Origin: Plotosus lineatus
Taxonomy: Eukaryota > Chordata > Actinopteri > Siluriformes > Plotosidae
Length of the DNA stretch: 64,000 nt
Assembly (NCBI GenBank): GCA_024760905.1
Contig: CM045731.1
Coordinates: 20,269,501-20,333,500, forward strand
Direction: 5' to 3'
Shown: positions 27,101-39,092 of the stretch, in pieces
How the letters are laid out: every line of letters starts with the position of its first letter
Numbering within the stretch: position 1 is the first letter of the stretch
Notes under the pieces: model-generated
Databases searched by the model: none
Told to the model about the DNA's origin: nothing
The model's input: the letters and a program-made list of their open reading frames with translations, nothing else
Program-made: the position numbers and the translations under genes

Positions 27101-27365
27101 CATCTTCGGATCAGCATTTCTATGTAGAGTTTGCATGTTTTCCCCATGTTTGTGTGGGTTTCCTCCATGTACTTCGGTTTTTTCACAGTCCAAAGAGAGT
27201 AATTTCAAATTGTTTGTTGGTCCTACAACAGTCTTATGAGCTGTTTAGGGTGTACCCTGCCTTTACCAAGTGTAGACTGAAATAGGCTCCATTCTAACAC
27301 AACCCTAAAAGGATTAAGCAGTCTGCAATTGAGTGAGTGAGTAGATGGTAGGTAAATAGTCATGG

Positions 27366-27702
27366 CTCGGGGCTGCCCAGTGGTAAGGTGTTGGATTGCC
27401 AATCCAAGGGCAGGGGGTTCAAGCCCCATGGTCAACGGTTGTCACTGCTGTCCCCCCAGTGCACCTAACTGGGTCATCGGAGGCTGGCCATGTCTCTCAC
27501 TATCTATGGCATGTAAAAGAACCTTTACTGACTTTCAACAAGAGTAGGCTGTGAAGCTGTCAATGTGTTTCTGCCCTGTAATGGCCTGGCGAGCTGTCCA
27601 GGGTGTACTCGGCCCTCGCCCAGAGTCAGCTGATATGGGCACCAGCCTCCCCGTGACCCTAATTAGCATTAAGTGATTCAGAAAATGAATGAATGAATGA
27701 AT
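27366..27702 (+). mobile_element. tRNA-derived SINE (type 1b), nearly complete
   Basis: Head GGCTGCCCAGTGGTAAGGTG, box B GGTTCAAGCCCC, common body, and a tail CCCTAATTAGCATTAAGTGA ending in an (AATG)n run at 27684-27702. Confidence 0.75.
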
Positions 27703-27847
27703 GGTCCTGGCCCATACTCCTTACCATTAGATGATGCTAATACACCAAAATGGTGTTTGCCAACCTCCGATAAACATCATCAAAGAAGAAAGAAGGCTGA
27801 ACCAGAAGGTCAGCACTATTCTGCACCCAGTCCTCCTCTGTCATCCC

Positions 27848-27923
27848 CAGCAACTGCCTTAGCCTGTAGATGTCGCTGTAACCTCTCCCAGCAACTAGCC
27901 TTAGCCTCTAGATGTCACTGTAA
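27848..27923 (+). repeat. Two-copy tandem repeat of about 40 bp
   Basis: CAGCAACTGCCTTAGCCTGT and CAGCAACTAGCCTTAGCCTC each continue into AGATGTC(G/A)CTGTAAC. Confidence 0.7.
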
Positions 27924-28046
27924 CTAAATATAAATAAATTGAGGAATTCTTTATCACCTCCCTCGCACCTCACAGACGTCATTCAAAATGTGCAGCAAAT
28001 TTCTTGTTCAACACGGTCAACATGGCCTGGAGGGTACATCTATAGA

Positions 28047-30325
28047 CTTCAAGGTGAAAGAGTGGTCATTGGGGCAGACTTCAATGGACATGTTGGTGCA
28101 GGAAACAGAGGGGACGAGGAAGTGATGGGTAGGTTTGGTATTCAGGACAGGAACGCAGAAGGACAGATGTTGGTAGATTTTGCAAAAAGGATGGAAATGG
28201 CTGTGGTGAATACTTTCTTCCAGAAGAGAGAGGAGCATAGGGTGACTTATAAAAGTGGAGGTAGGAGCACACAGGTAGACTACATCTTGTGCAGGCGATG
28301 TAATTTAAAGGAAGTCAGTGACTGCAAAGTAGTAGCGGGTGAGAGTGTTGCCAAACAGCATAGGATGGTGGTGTGCAGGATGATGCTGATGGTGAGGAAG
28401 GTGAAGAAGGCAAAGGCAGAGCAGAAGACAAAGTGGTGGAAGTTGAAAAAGGAAGCGTGTCGGGTTGTCTTCAAGGAGGAGTTGAAACAGGCTTTGGGTG
28501 GTCAGGAAGTGCTTCCAGATGACTGGACAACTACAGCGAATGTGATCAGGGAGACAGGTAGGAGAATACTTGGTGTGTCATCAGGAAGGAAAGTAGATAA
28601 GGAGACTTGGTGGTGGAATGAGGAAGTACAGGAGTGTGTACAAAGGAAGAGATCAGCTAAGAAGAAGTGGGACATTGACAAAACCGAAGAGAGTAAACAG
28701 GAGTACAGGGAGACACAGCGTATGGCAAAGGTAGCAGTGTCAAAGGCCAAACAGAGCGCGTTTGATGACTTGTATGCTTGGTTGGAAAGTAAGGAGGGAG
28801 AAAATGATTTATACAGGTTGGCACAGCAGAGAAATAGAGATGGGAAGGACGTGCAGCAAGTTAGATTGATAAAGGACAGAGAGGGAAATGTATTGACTAA
28901 TGACAGAAGTGTGCTGGGAAGATGGAAAGAGTACTTTGAAGAGCTGATGAATGAGGAAAATGAGAGAGAAAAAAGAGTAGAAGAGGTGACTGTTGAGGAC
29001 CAGGAAGTAGCAAAGATTAGTAAGGGTGAAGTGAGGAGGGCATTGAAGAGGATGAAGAATGGAAAGGCAGTTGGTCCTGATGACATACCGGTGGAGGTAT
29101 GGAAGTGTCTAGGAGAGGTAGCAGTAGATTTTCTGACAAGAACATTTAACAAGGTCTTCGAGAGTGAGAGGATGCCAGAGGAATGGAGGAGAAGTGTGCT
29201 GGTGCCCATTTTTAAGAAAAGAGGAAAAGTACAGAGAAGGTCAGACGGAGCTGCATTGTGCCTTTGTGGATGTGGAGAAAGCATATGACAGGGTGCCGAG
29301 AGAAGAACTGTGGTATTGCATGAGGAAGTCTGGAGTGGCAGAGAAGTATGTTAGAGTGGTGCAGGACATGTATGAGAGATGTAAGACAGTGGTGAGGTGT
29401 GCTGTCGGTGTGACAGAAGAGTTCAAGGTGGAGGTGGGACTGCATCAAGGGTCAGCTCTCAGCCCCTTCTTGTTCGCTATGGTGATGGACAGGCTGACAG
29501 ACGAGGTTAGACAAGATTCCCCATGGACTATGATGTTTGCAGATGACATTGTAATCTGTAGTGAGAGCAGAGAACAAGTGCAGGAAAATCTACAGAGGTG
29601 GAGGTATGCCCTGGAAAGGAGGGGAATGAAGATTAGCCTCAGTAAGACAGAATACATGTGCATGAATGCCAAGGACCAAAGAGGAACGGTGAGATTACAG
29701 GGAGCAGAGATAAGAAAGGTGGAGGATTTTAAGTACTTAGGCTCAACAATCCAGAGCAATGGAGAGTGTGGAAAAGAGGTCAAGAAGCGTGTGCAGGCAG
29801 GTTGGAATGGTTGGAGAAAAGTGTCGGTGTGATGTGTGATAGGAGGGTATCGGCAAAAATGAAAGGAAAAGTGTACAAGACGGTGTTGAGGCCAACGATG
29901 CTGTATGGGTTAGAAACAGTGACCCTGGGGAAAAGACAGGAGGCAGAGTTGGAGGTAGCAGAGATGAAAATGTTGAGGTTCTCTTTGGGAGTAACGAGGA
30001 TGGATAGGATTAGGAATGAGCACGTCAGAGGGACAGCACATGTAAGACGTTTTGGAGACAAAGTCAGAGAGGCTAGATTGAGATGGTTTGGACATGTACA
30101 GAGGAGGGATAGTGAGTATATTGGTAATAGGATGCTGAGGCTGGAACTACCAGGCAAAAGGCCTAGAGGAAGACCAAAGAGAAGATTCATGGATGTGGTA
30201 AAGGAGGACATGAAGGTCGTTGGTGTAAGAGAAGAAGATGCAAAGGATAGGGTGAGATGGAGGCAGATGATTCGCTGTGGCGACCCCTGAAGGGAAAAGC
30301 CGAAAGGAAAAGAAGAAGAAGGTGG
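28047..30325 (+). mobile_element. RTE-type LINE copy 1, 5' truncated and internally deleted
   Basis: It begins within the endonuclease (VIGADFNGHVG, then RSTQVDYILCRR and VAKQHRMVVCRM). The frame runs to about 29218, where a deletion removes the region between IFKK and EGQTELHCAF. The reverse transcriptase continues 29219-29832 ([24 protein letters not shown], catalytic FADDIVI) and, after a frameshift near 29828, to the stop at 30290 (GLETV, RWFGHVQRRD, MIRCGDP). The 3' end CCTGAAGGGAAAAGCCGAAA and (GAA)n close it. EN-derived frames of this family are commonly mis-annotated as 'craniofacial development protein 2-like'. Confidence 0.9.
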
Positions 30326-30475
30326 GAATTGAGCTTTAAGCTTATATGTTGCTGATTTGAATGGTCGTTTCTGATTGATTGATTCAAGTATTCAGCAGTC
30401 TGTTAAAACAGACCATTGCTACGGAGTGTGTCATTATTGAAAACAATAAAATTAATTTCAAGAGCAATAACATTA

Positions 30476-30588
30476 TTGTGGGTGGGACGATGGCGCAGCG
30501 GTAAGCACGTCCATCTCACAACAAGAAGGTTCTTGGTTCAAGTCCCAGATTTGATGTCTGAATTCAAGCGAGAATTGAGCGAGTGTGT
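30476..30588 (+). mobile_element. SINE-like tRNA head used as RTE target
   Basis: GGCGCAGCGGTAAGCACGTC and box B-like GGTTCAAGTCCC resemble a type 3 SINE head; the sequence resumes after the RTE insertion at 33305 (GTCTGTGCTCGAGAGC). Confidence 0.45.
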
Positions 30589-33286
30589 AATGCAGCCATG
30601 AGGTGGGGGGGGCACTAACCAGTGTCTCTCCCCCTCATGTCAGTCCCAAGCCCGGAGAAATGCAGAGGGTTGTGTCAGGAAGCTCATCCGACTTAAAACC
30701 AATGCCAAACTTTTATGATGCAAATCAGAAGTATTACCCCCATACCGGATCGGTCGAGGCTCGGGTTAACAACGACCTCCATCAGTGCTGTCAATCAACA
30801 GGGTGCTGATGAAAATTGGACTACTGTTGGTCGAAGACGTCGAAGAAGGAGAGATGGGAGGCGTGTCCGTAGGCAGAGAGAGAAGAGGAAAGGCATGAGT
30901 CTAGGACTGAGAGTGGGGACTTTGAATGTTGGAACTATGCAAAGAAAAGATAGAGAGCTGGCTGACATGATGCAGAGGAGGAAGGTGGACATACTGTGTG
31001 TTCAGGAGACCAGGTGGAAAGGTAGCAAAGCTAAAAGTTTAGGAGCAGGGTTTAAGCTATTTTATCATGGTGTGGATGGGAAGAGAAATGGAGTAGGAGT
31101 CATCTTGAAGGAGGGGTTTGTCAGGAATGTTCTAAAAGTGTCAGACAGAGTGATGAGTCTCAAGTTAGAAATTGAAGGTGTAATGCTCAATGTTGTTAGT
31201 GCTTATGCCCCACAGGCAGGATGTGAGCTAGAAGAGAAGGAGAGATTCTGGAGTGACTTAGATGAAGTGATGCAGAGTACCCCCAGAGGTGAAAGAGTGG
31301 TCATTGGTGCAGACTTCAATGGACATGTTGGTGCAGGCAACAGAGGGGACGAGGAAGTGATGGGCAGGTTTGGTATCCAGGACAGGAACACAGAAGGACA
31401 GATGTTGATAGATTTTGCAAAAAGGAAGGAAATGGCTGTGGTGAATACTTTCTTAGCTAAGAAAAAGTGGGACATAGAGAGGACCGAAGAGAGTAAACAG
31501 GAGTACAGGGAGACACAGCGTAAGGTGAAAGTAGCAGTGGCTAAGGCCAAACAGAGGGCGTATGATGACTTGTATGATAGGTTGGACAGTAAAGAGGGAG
31601 AAAATGATCTATACAGGTTGGCACAGCAGAGAAATAGAGATGGGAAGGACGTGCAGCAAGTTAAATTGATAAAGGACAGAGAGGGAAATGTATTGACTGA
31701 TGACAGAAGTGTGCTGGGAAGATGGAAAGAGTACTTTGAAGAGCTGATGAATGAGGAAAATGAGAGAGAAAAAAGAGTAGAAGAGGTGACCATTGAGGAG
31801 CAGGATGTAGCAAAGATCAGTAAGGGTGAAGTGAGAAGGGCATTGAAGAGGATGAAGAATGGAAAGGCAGTTGGTCCTGATGACATACCTGTGGAGGTAT
31901 GGAAGTGTCTAGGAGAGGAAGCAGTAGATTTTCTGACAAGAACATTCAACAAGGTCCTAGAGAGTGAGCAGATGCCGGAGGAGTGGAGGAGAAGTGTGCT
32001 CGTGCCCATTTTTAAGAACAAGGGAGATGTGCAGATTTGCGGCAACTACAGAGGGATAAAGTTGATGAGCCATACGATGAAGCCATGGGAAAGAATAGTG
32101 GAAGCTAGACTAAAGGCAGAGGTCAGCATTTGTGAACAACAGTTTGGTTTCATGCCAAGAAAGAGCACCACAGATGCAGTGTTTGCTTTGAGGATGTTAA
32201 TAGAGAAGTACAGAGGGAGCAACATTGTGCCTTTGTTGATCTGGAAAAAGCATATGACAGGGTGCCAAGAGAAAAACTGTGGTATTGCATGAGGAGGTCT
32301 GGAGTGGCAGAGAAGTATGTTAGAGTGGTGCAGGACATGTATGAGAGATGGAAGACAGTGGTGAGGTGTGCTGTCGGTGTGACAGAAGAGTTCTAGGTGG
32401 AGGTGGGACTGCATCAAGGATCAGCTCTGAGCCCCTTCTTGTTTGCTATGGTGATGCATAGGCTGACAGACGAGGTGAGACAAGAATCTCCATGGACTAT
32501 GATGTTTGCAGATGACATTGTGATCTGTAGTGAGAGCAGAGAACAAGTGCAGGAAAATCTATAGAGGTGGAGGTATGCCCTTGAAAGGAGAGGAATGAAG
32601 GTTAGCCTCAGAAAATCAGAATACATGTGTGTGAATGAGAAGGACCCAGGAGGAACGGTGATGTTACAGGGAGCAGCGATAACGAAGGTGGAGGATTTTA
32701 AGTACTTAGGCTCAACAATCCAGAGCAATGGAGAGTGTGGAAAAGAGGTGAAGAAGCGTGTGCAGGCAGGCTGGAGTGGTTGGAGAAAAGTGTCAGGTGT
32801 GATGTGCGATAGGAGAGTGTCAGCAAGAATGAAGGGAAAAGTGTACAAGATGGTGGTGAGGCCAGCGATGTTGTATGGCTTAGAAACAGTGGCGCTGAGG
32901 AAAAGGCAGGAGGCAGAGCTGGAGGTCGCGGAGATGAAAATGTTGAGGTTCTCTCTGGGAGTAACGAGGATGGACAGGATCAGAAATTAGTATATCAGAG
33001 GGACAGCCCATGTAAGATGTTTTGGAGACAAAGTCAGAGAGGCTAGATCGAGATGGTTTGGACATGTACAGAGGAGGGATAGTGAGTATATTGGCAGTAG
33101 GATGCTGAGGTTGGAACTACCAGGCAGAAGGCCTCAAGGAAGACCAAAGAAGAGATTTATGGATGTGGTGAAGGAAGACATGAAGGTCGTTGGAGTCAGA
33201 AAAGAAGATGCAGAGGACAGGGTGAAATGGAGGCGGATGATTTGCTGTGGCGACCCCTGAAGGGAGCAGCCAAAAGTAAAAGAAGA
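30589..33286 (+). mobile_element. RTE-type LINE copy 2, internally deleted, with target duplication
   Basis: The 5' end ATGCAGCCATGAGGTGGGGG and a 3' (AGA)n end are flanked by the direct repeat GAATTGAGCGAGTGTGT (30572-30588 and 33288-33304). The ORF from 30715 holds the endonuclease start (LNVGTMQRKDRELADMM, VQETRWKG, GADFNGHVG). A deletion near 31453 of about 430 bp removes the rest of EN and the linker. The reverse transcriptase frame is broken by a small deletion near 32216 and by stops at about 32395, 32562 and 32987. FADDIVI is at about 32507-32527. Not capable of autonomous movement. Confidence 0.9.
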
Positions 33287-33689
33287 AGAATTGAGCGAGT
33301 GTGTGTCTGTGCTCGAGAGCAGTCTGCAGAGCGCTCTGTTTGCCGTCCTCGAGGAAGAAATGAAGGCTGAGTACGGAGAGCTGTGGTTAGAGATTACCTT
33401 GACTTAAATGTACACACGTCACTATTCTTTTTGCTTGTATTAGTAACTGATCATGAGTAGTTTAACAGGTTAAAGTGTCATGAGTGACACTTTAAATGAT
33501 CTGTTAGGAGAAATCAAGTGAACCACCAATAAATAAGTTTCGGCTTTAATGGGTAGGAGACAGGAATGAAATTTTAGTTGGTTGCAATCTGAAACCTCTC
33601 CACTAGGTGCCACTAGACACCACTAAATTTTACACACTTATTGTTCTCTCGGTCATTTGCCAAACCTCATAGTCCTATTAGAGTTACGG

Positions 33690-33885
33690 GGAGGCTCGTG
33701 CATGTACACACACAACACTTACACCTAGGGGCAATTGTTGGAGGAAACCAAAGTACCTGGAGGAATTCCACACAACCATGGGAGAACAGAACATGCAAAA
33801 CAAACTACACAGAAACACCCAAGCCAGGGAATCGAATCAGGACTTTCTTGCTTTGAGGCAGACGTGCTCATGACTACATCATCTT
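33690..33885 (-). mobile_element. SINE fragment (type 3)
   Basis: Minus strand; GGAGAACAGAACATGCAAAAC and a head-like GAGGCAGACGTGCTCATGACTA end. Low conservation. Confidence 0.35.
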
Positions 33886-34283
33886 ACACACTACCTTAAA
33901 AAAAAAAATTATTATTTTTTTGATAATTTACATTTATGGCATTTAGCGGAAGTCTTATCCAAGGTACTTTGTGTTTTGTTTTTTAAATCATAAATTATAC
34001 AGCTGAGCAGTTGAGGGTTAAGGACCTTGTTCAAGGGCCTAATAGTGCCTTCTTGGTAATACTGGGGATTGAGCCATCAAATTAACCTCCGACTTAAACA
34101 CTGAGCTATAAATGTCATAGAATGTATGATGTTATCCCCAAATACTGCACTTTATGTTTTGCTCTTAAAAATCAACACCAAATTTATTTTATATTCAAGG
34201 CACATCACATTTTCAAACCTGTTGAATCTGGATATGCAGGACAGAACATTTTGAGTTTGTATTTTTTTTTAACCACATGTAGT

Positions 34284-34480
34284 TATGCTCGGCACCGTGG
34301 CATGGTGGTTAGCATGTCTGCCTCTCAGCAAGAAGGTTCTGGGTTCGAGTCCGAGCTTGGGTGTTTCTGTGTGGAGTTTGCATGTTCTTCCCGTTCTTCC
34401 TCTTCAAGCTCTGTTTGTCACCTGCAACAAACGCCTCACATTCAAAGGGGAAGGACTTAAGAAGCGCGCTTCAGTTGAGG
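34284..34480 (+). mobile_element. tRNA-derived SINE (type 3) with clear A and B boxes
   Basis: TGGCATGGTGGTTAGCATGTC (box A region) and GGTTCGAGTCC (box B, 34340-34350) followed by TTTCTGTGTGGAGTTTGCAT. This is a SINE head, not a tRNA gene: the anticodon arm and acceptor pairing are not intact. Confidence 0.6.
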
Positions 34481-35034
34481 TGCGGTTTGTGTTTATAGGG
34501 AGTAGATGAGATTACTTAATTCAAGTATGAACTGCATTCAGTCCGAGCAGCTCAACCATGCCCCTCAGCCAGAGTGGGAAGAAAGCAGACACACACAAAC
34601 ATTCTCAACGTTAACTTAGGCACTGTACTGGAATAATGATTGAAAAAATATTTTAATACTACAGCTTTACAACAGTTCAGATGATTATTCCTTTTCAGGC
34701 ACTTCAGAGGAAACTGTCGTTTCTTCAGGAGAAAGTCTTATCTCTTCAGAAGAGACATCCAACATCATTACCTTTTCTATCGCTTACTTAGCCAGAAAAG
34801 ACACACAGTGTTTGAGTGACATCATTAGAGCTTAACTGGTAATTAAAACACACTAAAAAGGCTCATTGACAACTTGTGCGCGAATTAGGAAAAAGCGGCA
34901 TCAGATCATCTCAACCAATCAGCAGGAAGGAGGACAGCCATTGGCTGAATTTGAATAACGTGGCAGTTGCTCGGAAATCCGTGAATATACAAACCGTGAG
35001 TTAAAAACCCTGAATAGTCAAGGGCCTGCTCTAT

Positions 35035-35140
35035 ATATTTTTGGACTGTGGGTGGAAACTGGAGCACCTGAAGGAAACTGAAGAATTGAACCAAGGCCTC
35101 CTTGCTGTGAGGTGGGTGCGCCACCGTGCCACCCCAAAGA
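35035..35140 (-). mobile_element. SINE fragment (type 3)
   Basis: Minus strand: head end GGTGGCACGGTGGCGCACCC at 35137 and TTTTTGGACTGTGGGTGG at the low end. Confidence 0.5.
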
Positions 35141-35278
35141 AAATTGGTTTCAAAATTAAATCATGAATAAATAATAAAATCTAGATAATCATTTTGGCGT
35201 GCTTTTACACAGTACTGGAGAAACCACTCCCTCTTCACCAGATGTGACTTCAGATATTTTTCTCTTTCGGAGAAAGTT

Positions 35279-35604
35279 GTGGAGAGAAGGTGATTTCTGG
35301 AGGACGTCAGGCTCGTGAGATGAAGCAGGAGGTTCAGGTTAGAACATGTAGAACATTTCTTTCTATCTTTAGAGATGTGGTTGTATTTGCATTTGTGTTT
35401 GTGATACGCTGCAGGTAACACACATGACCCACACATGCTTTAAATGCCGCGTGAGTTATAGGAAAATAGCTTCTGCTATTTCTATCAGAATACCGCATGG
35501 TCTCAAGAAAGAACTCTGATTTGGAGCTGTGTCATCTATAATTTTCCTCTTCTGTCTTTCCACAGACTGAACCTGATCTTGGCACTTTCCGTATTGTGTA
35601 ACAC
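35279..35604 (+). pseudogene. Receptor tail relic (tail exons 1 and 2)
   Basis: 35279-35338 aligns with tail exon 1 (GTGGAGAGAAGGTGATTTCT...GGTTCAG|GTTAGA) but its acceptor is CG instead of AG. 35566-35604 aligns with tail exon 2 behind an intact CCACAG; it reads TEPDLGTFRIV then stop, with the ITIM tyrosine changed to Phe. The intron between them (TGAGTTATAGGAAAATAGCT) matches the last intron of gene B at 24055-24075. No Ig or TM exon lies close upstream. A dead 3' end of a third unit. Confidence 0.55.
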
Positions 35605-35900
35605 ATTGACATGGCCGGATTAACACAAGTCTCGGTCATCACTGAAGAGAAAACTGAAAATTCCAGTGTTTCCCCCTTTATTTCCATCTGCAAACACAAC
35701 TCGCCACTTTTTTGCACATTCTTTAAATCAAAGCTGCTCCGGTAACTTAAATTTCCTCTTCAATAATTTCCCTGTATTTAATAGCATCCCTCATTCCCTC
35801 AATTCTGACCAGTTTTACAGTCCCTGATGATTACAAAACATCCAGACAGCATGAGCATTCCCCCACCGTGCTTCACAGTGTTTTCCTTGGGGTGATGAGG

Positions 35901-35905
<5 letters not shown>

Positions 35906-35938
<33 letters not shown>
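35906..35938. repeat. (GT)n microsatellite
   Basis: GT run. The surrounding 35740-36410 resembles a decayed Tc1-type element in base pattern, but I could not find ends. Confidence 0.9.
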
Positions 35939-35939
<1 letters not shown>

Positions 35940-36417
35940 TGGACGTCACTTTTTGTGTGTGTCTTCTCTGAATAGAGACCCTTCTTCCATAAGTTTGGTT
36001 GGTATTCCACTTGACTTTTGGTGAACTCTAAATGTGTTTCTAGGGTTTTTTCTGTTAGCAGTGGCCACCATTCCAAAAAGCCCAGCTGTGTGTGGCGTGT
36101 GGACAGATTCACCAGTCTCCATTATTGAGCTTTCCAGCTCCTCTAGGGTGACCTTTGGTCTCCTGTTGCCTCTTTAATTATTTCCCTCCTCACTTGGTTT
36201 GTAAGTTTTGATGCATGGCCCTCTCAAGGCAGCTTTATATGATGGATTTTATGGGTTTCCATTGGATTTTCAAGGCTTTGGTTTTTCTTTTTTGAAACCA
36301 AACTGATTTGTACTTCTCCATAACTTTGTACCTGACCTGTTTGGAGAGCTCCATTGTCTTCATGGTGTTGCTTGCTTTGAGTTGCCTTTTGACTAGTGGT
36401 GTTGCAGACTCTAGGAC

Positions 36418-37311
36418 AGGAGTCAGGAACCTTTTTGACTAAGAGAGCCAAAAAAAAAAAAAAATTAAATCTAATCTTCTGAGAGCCATATATATTTTTT
36501 AATACTGAGACCAACAATTTTAGAGTATAATAAGACTCTGAATTTATTTTAAACAGCATTGTTATAACAAAGTTATTTATTAATAAGAAAAGTACTTCTT
36601 ACTATTAATGCAACTTCTGGTGCTGCATGGTTTTGCTGATGGCTTTGTAGTCTGGTTGATACATTCTGAGGTTCAGCTTCATGCAGGCGTTTAGGCTTCC
36701 ATCTGTTAAACGTGACCGCAGGTTGATGTTGATGCTTTTCAGGTGTGAGAAGGACTGCTCGTGTGCGCATGTGGAGCCAAACTTAGAAATCAGCTGGTTT
36801 GCAGGTTGAAGTTTTTCATTCTGTCCATTTGCGTTTTGCTTGCCAGCTCTGCTTGGCTTCTAGCACATGAGCTGATCAAAACAAGGGAAATTTACTACCT
36901 CTTTACTCAAAAACAACTCACGCAGGCTTCTTCTTCTTCTTCTTCTTCTTCTTCTTCTTCTTCATCCTCACGGCTGCATTCTCGCAGGCTGTTGCATATA
37001 ATCCTATAAAATTAGAGTTTGACGTATCAGTCCATCAGTCCCGCCCAAACAGTGGAGTACAGAAAGGATTGGCTCTCTGTTGTGCCCCACAGTGACAAGT
37101 GGCATTGAAACTAGATGTATAGATTGAAATGCATGAGATATATTTATGTTTTTGCTTTATTTGATGGCTTTTTTCCTGTATTTTTATTTACAGGGCACTG
37201 AAATTATGTATTAGTTATTCTGTTAAGAAAGGCCACCTGATTTATCTGAGAGCCAGATGCAGTCATCAAAAGAGCCACGTCTGGCTCGTGAGCCAGGTTT
37301 CCGACCCCTGC
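36418..37311 (-). mobile_element. hAT-family element, internally deleted, transposase C-terminus left
   Basis: Ends CAGGAGTCAGGAACC and, inverted, CAGGGGTCGGAAACC, with flanks CTCTAGGA and CTCCAGTT as a decayed 8-bp duplication. On the minus strand 36785-36605 encodes KFGSTCAHEQSFSHLK and LRSRLTDGSLNACMKLNLR followed by a stop: the hAT dimerisation end. It is the opposite end of the protein from the relic at 6475-6990. Confidence 0.7.
36929..36963. repeat. (TTC)n trinucleotide repeat
   Basis: Pure TTC run inside the hAT element. Confidence 0.9.
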
Positions 37312-37319
37312 TCCAGTTC

Positions 37320-38165
37320 CTTTTGGAACATGCGTATGTATACTGAGATAACGCGGCATGGAGATTGCACACATTTGGACATTATTTAACTATTTAATTA
37401 TGTGTCTTCTGAAGGTAACTGGTTCCACCAGATCTTAATCAGGGTTTTGTACCAAAGGGAGTAAATGCATAAGCATGCATAGGTGTTAATGTTGTCATTT
37501 TGCAGAATTTTTAAAAAGTAAACTTTCACTTCACAATGTAAACTATTTTGTTTAGGTCTATTACGAAAATCATAAGAAATTCAAGAAAAAGATAAAGTTA
37601 GATTACATGTTGTAAACCAACAAAGTGAGAAAACTGCCAAGAGGTTTAAAACTTTTACAAGTTACTGTATAATAATTGGGTTGGTTTTTTGTTTTTAATT
37701 TTTTTCCCATATGTGTACAACGTTTGTGTTTAAAGTCATATGTTTTGAGTATATGTGTTGTTTTATATATCCTCTTTAATATTTCTGCATGTCTCAGTTT
37801 AAAAATTAAAGTTCTTGAAAGATTTTGTGTGAATGGATGCCTAGAAAAGGAATTATTTTTGACATTTTGGGTAAAAATAAAAGAGCAGGTTTGTTAAATC
37901 TGTCTGTACTGAATGTATATTTCAAGAATTGTGAATTTTAGTGTTAAAAAACACTGTATAGTCTATTTTAATTTAGGCTATGTTCTCTGAAAACATCAGG
38001 AAAAATATTTTTGTTTGATGAAAATTCTCTGTTATCAGTATAATGATGCCTGGACTTTGCGAGGGCCGTTATGTGCAGTATGGGTTTCTTTTAAGGTGAA
38101 AAACATTTGATTCGATCTTGAAAAGGTTAAAAAATATAATCTGAAAACATGACATGAAGCAATAT
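37320..38165. other. AT-rich stretch without recognised content
   Basis: I see no exon, TE terminus or coding bias here; the short ORF at 37676-37897 has no motif and AT-rich codons. Confidence 0.5.
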
Positions 38166-38375
38166 GGTGGCGTGGTTATCACATCTGCCTCACAGCAAGA
38201 GAGTTCAGGTTTCTAGATTTCACACTCTAAATGTGTGTGTTCTCACAATCTAAATGTGTGTGTTTATGTGGGTGTGTGTTTTGGGCCTGCAGTGAACATG
38301 CATTGATTTCTCATTGCTACTTGGTCAATAAATCTAAACTTTGGCCTGGAATTACCCTGCCTTGACTGTACTAGA

Positions 38376-38462
38376 GAGATTTCCTTTCAGCTTTTTCCCT
38401 TTTTCAGGGGTCGCCACAGCGAGTGATTCGTACACATTTGATATGGTATAGGTTTTTACATT
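38376..38462 (-). mobile_element. SINE type 1 tail fragment cutting into a D2 exon
   Basis: Minus strand reads AAAAACCTATACCATATCAA, CTCGCTGTGGCGACCCCTGA and a GGAAAAAGCTGAAAGGAAAT end. It replaces the first part of the D2 relic that follows. Confidence 0.7.
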
Positions 38463-38469
38463 AGATGAA

Positions 38470-38953
38470 AACATTGTTCATAGCGGAGTCTGTAGTTCTG
38501 CCTGACGTCTGCACCAACCCACAGTACACACCAAAATCTCTGCAATGGAAGTTTATGAAAACAGCAAAACCCCACAAATTTCAACATATTTTTCCCAATC
38601 AGACTGGACATCATGGAAACAGAGTCAATCTGGCAAATAAAGACTCTCCAGGAAATTTCTCTACTCATATCACATCTGACTGAAGAGGACCTCTCTGGTC
38701 TACAGATGTTCTGTAATTAATGATGTCAGAGATATTAGACTCTCTGTTAGAGGTAAAATTTTCATGAACGATTGTGAGCTTTTATCCAGTGTCCTGCATT
38801 TTATGACTAACACTGATAAAAAAAAAACTCTCATTAGTGTGAGTAACTTTCTGTTCTTTTCTGCAGGAAGAAGGGAAACTGCCACAAAACCTCCATCAGA
38901 ACCACCTCATAGTAAAACAACTTTTCCAACAGCACCATCCTCAATAACACAAG
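38470..38953 (+). pseudogene. Broken D2 exon plus intact stalk exon
   Basis: 38485-38756 aligns with D2 from GAGTCTGTAGTTCTGCC on. The first Ig cysteine codon is changed (LPDVCTNP instead of LPCICTNP), a 2-bp loss in GGAAATTTCTCTACTC shifts the frame, and an insertion precedes CTACAGATG. The start of the exon was removed at the SINE joint. The stalk exon 38867-38953 still has AG and GT sites and an open frame (RRETATKPPSEPPHSKTT). No TM or tail exon follows before the pogo-like element, so this is a dead fragment. Confidence 0.75.
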
Positions 38954-39092
38954 GTAAAATACAGGGGACAGAACACTCAGCCTCTCTCTATCTGATCCCT
39001 TGAATCAGTAAATAAAAAACCCACATCTCTATTATTAGATTTGTTCACATTCTGTTTGTATTTTATTATGATATTTATAAATTATACATTTA

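Noticed and set aside
27848..27923. Possible CRISPR-like or satellite array
   Set aside because: Only two copies with no spacers; the genome is eukaryotic.
28502..29284. 260-codon minus-strand ORF and similar ones at 31203-32045 and 54684-55411
   Set aside because: Antisense shadows of the RTE LINE coding strand, Ser/Leu/Phe-rich as expected from the reverse of a Lys/Glu/Arg-rich frame.
30715..32292. 525-codon ORF that could be annotated as a host 'craniofacial development protein 2-like' gene
   Set aside because: It carries LINE endonuclease and reverse transcriptase motifs, lies between target duplications and is repeated at 28 and 54 kb.
34284..34360. tRNA-like sequences with A and B boxes here and at about 2779, 5883, 14747, 27366, 42178 and 44938
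   Set aside because: Each is the head of a SINE followed by a repeated body and tail, and the cloverleaf is not intact, so none is called as a tRNA gene.
34690..34835. Ser/Glu-rich frame after a TTTTCAG acceptor-like site (TSEETVVSSGESLISSEETS)
   Set aside because: It could be a diverged stalk exon of the relic at 35.3 kb, but no alignment to known stalk exons or donor site supports it.
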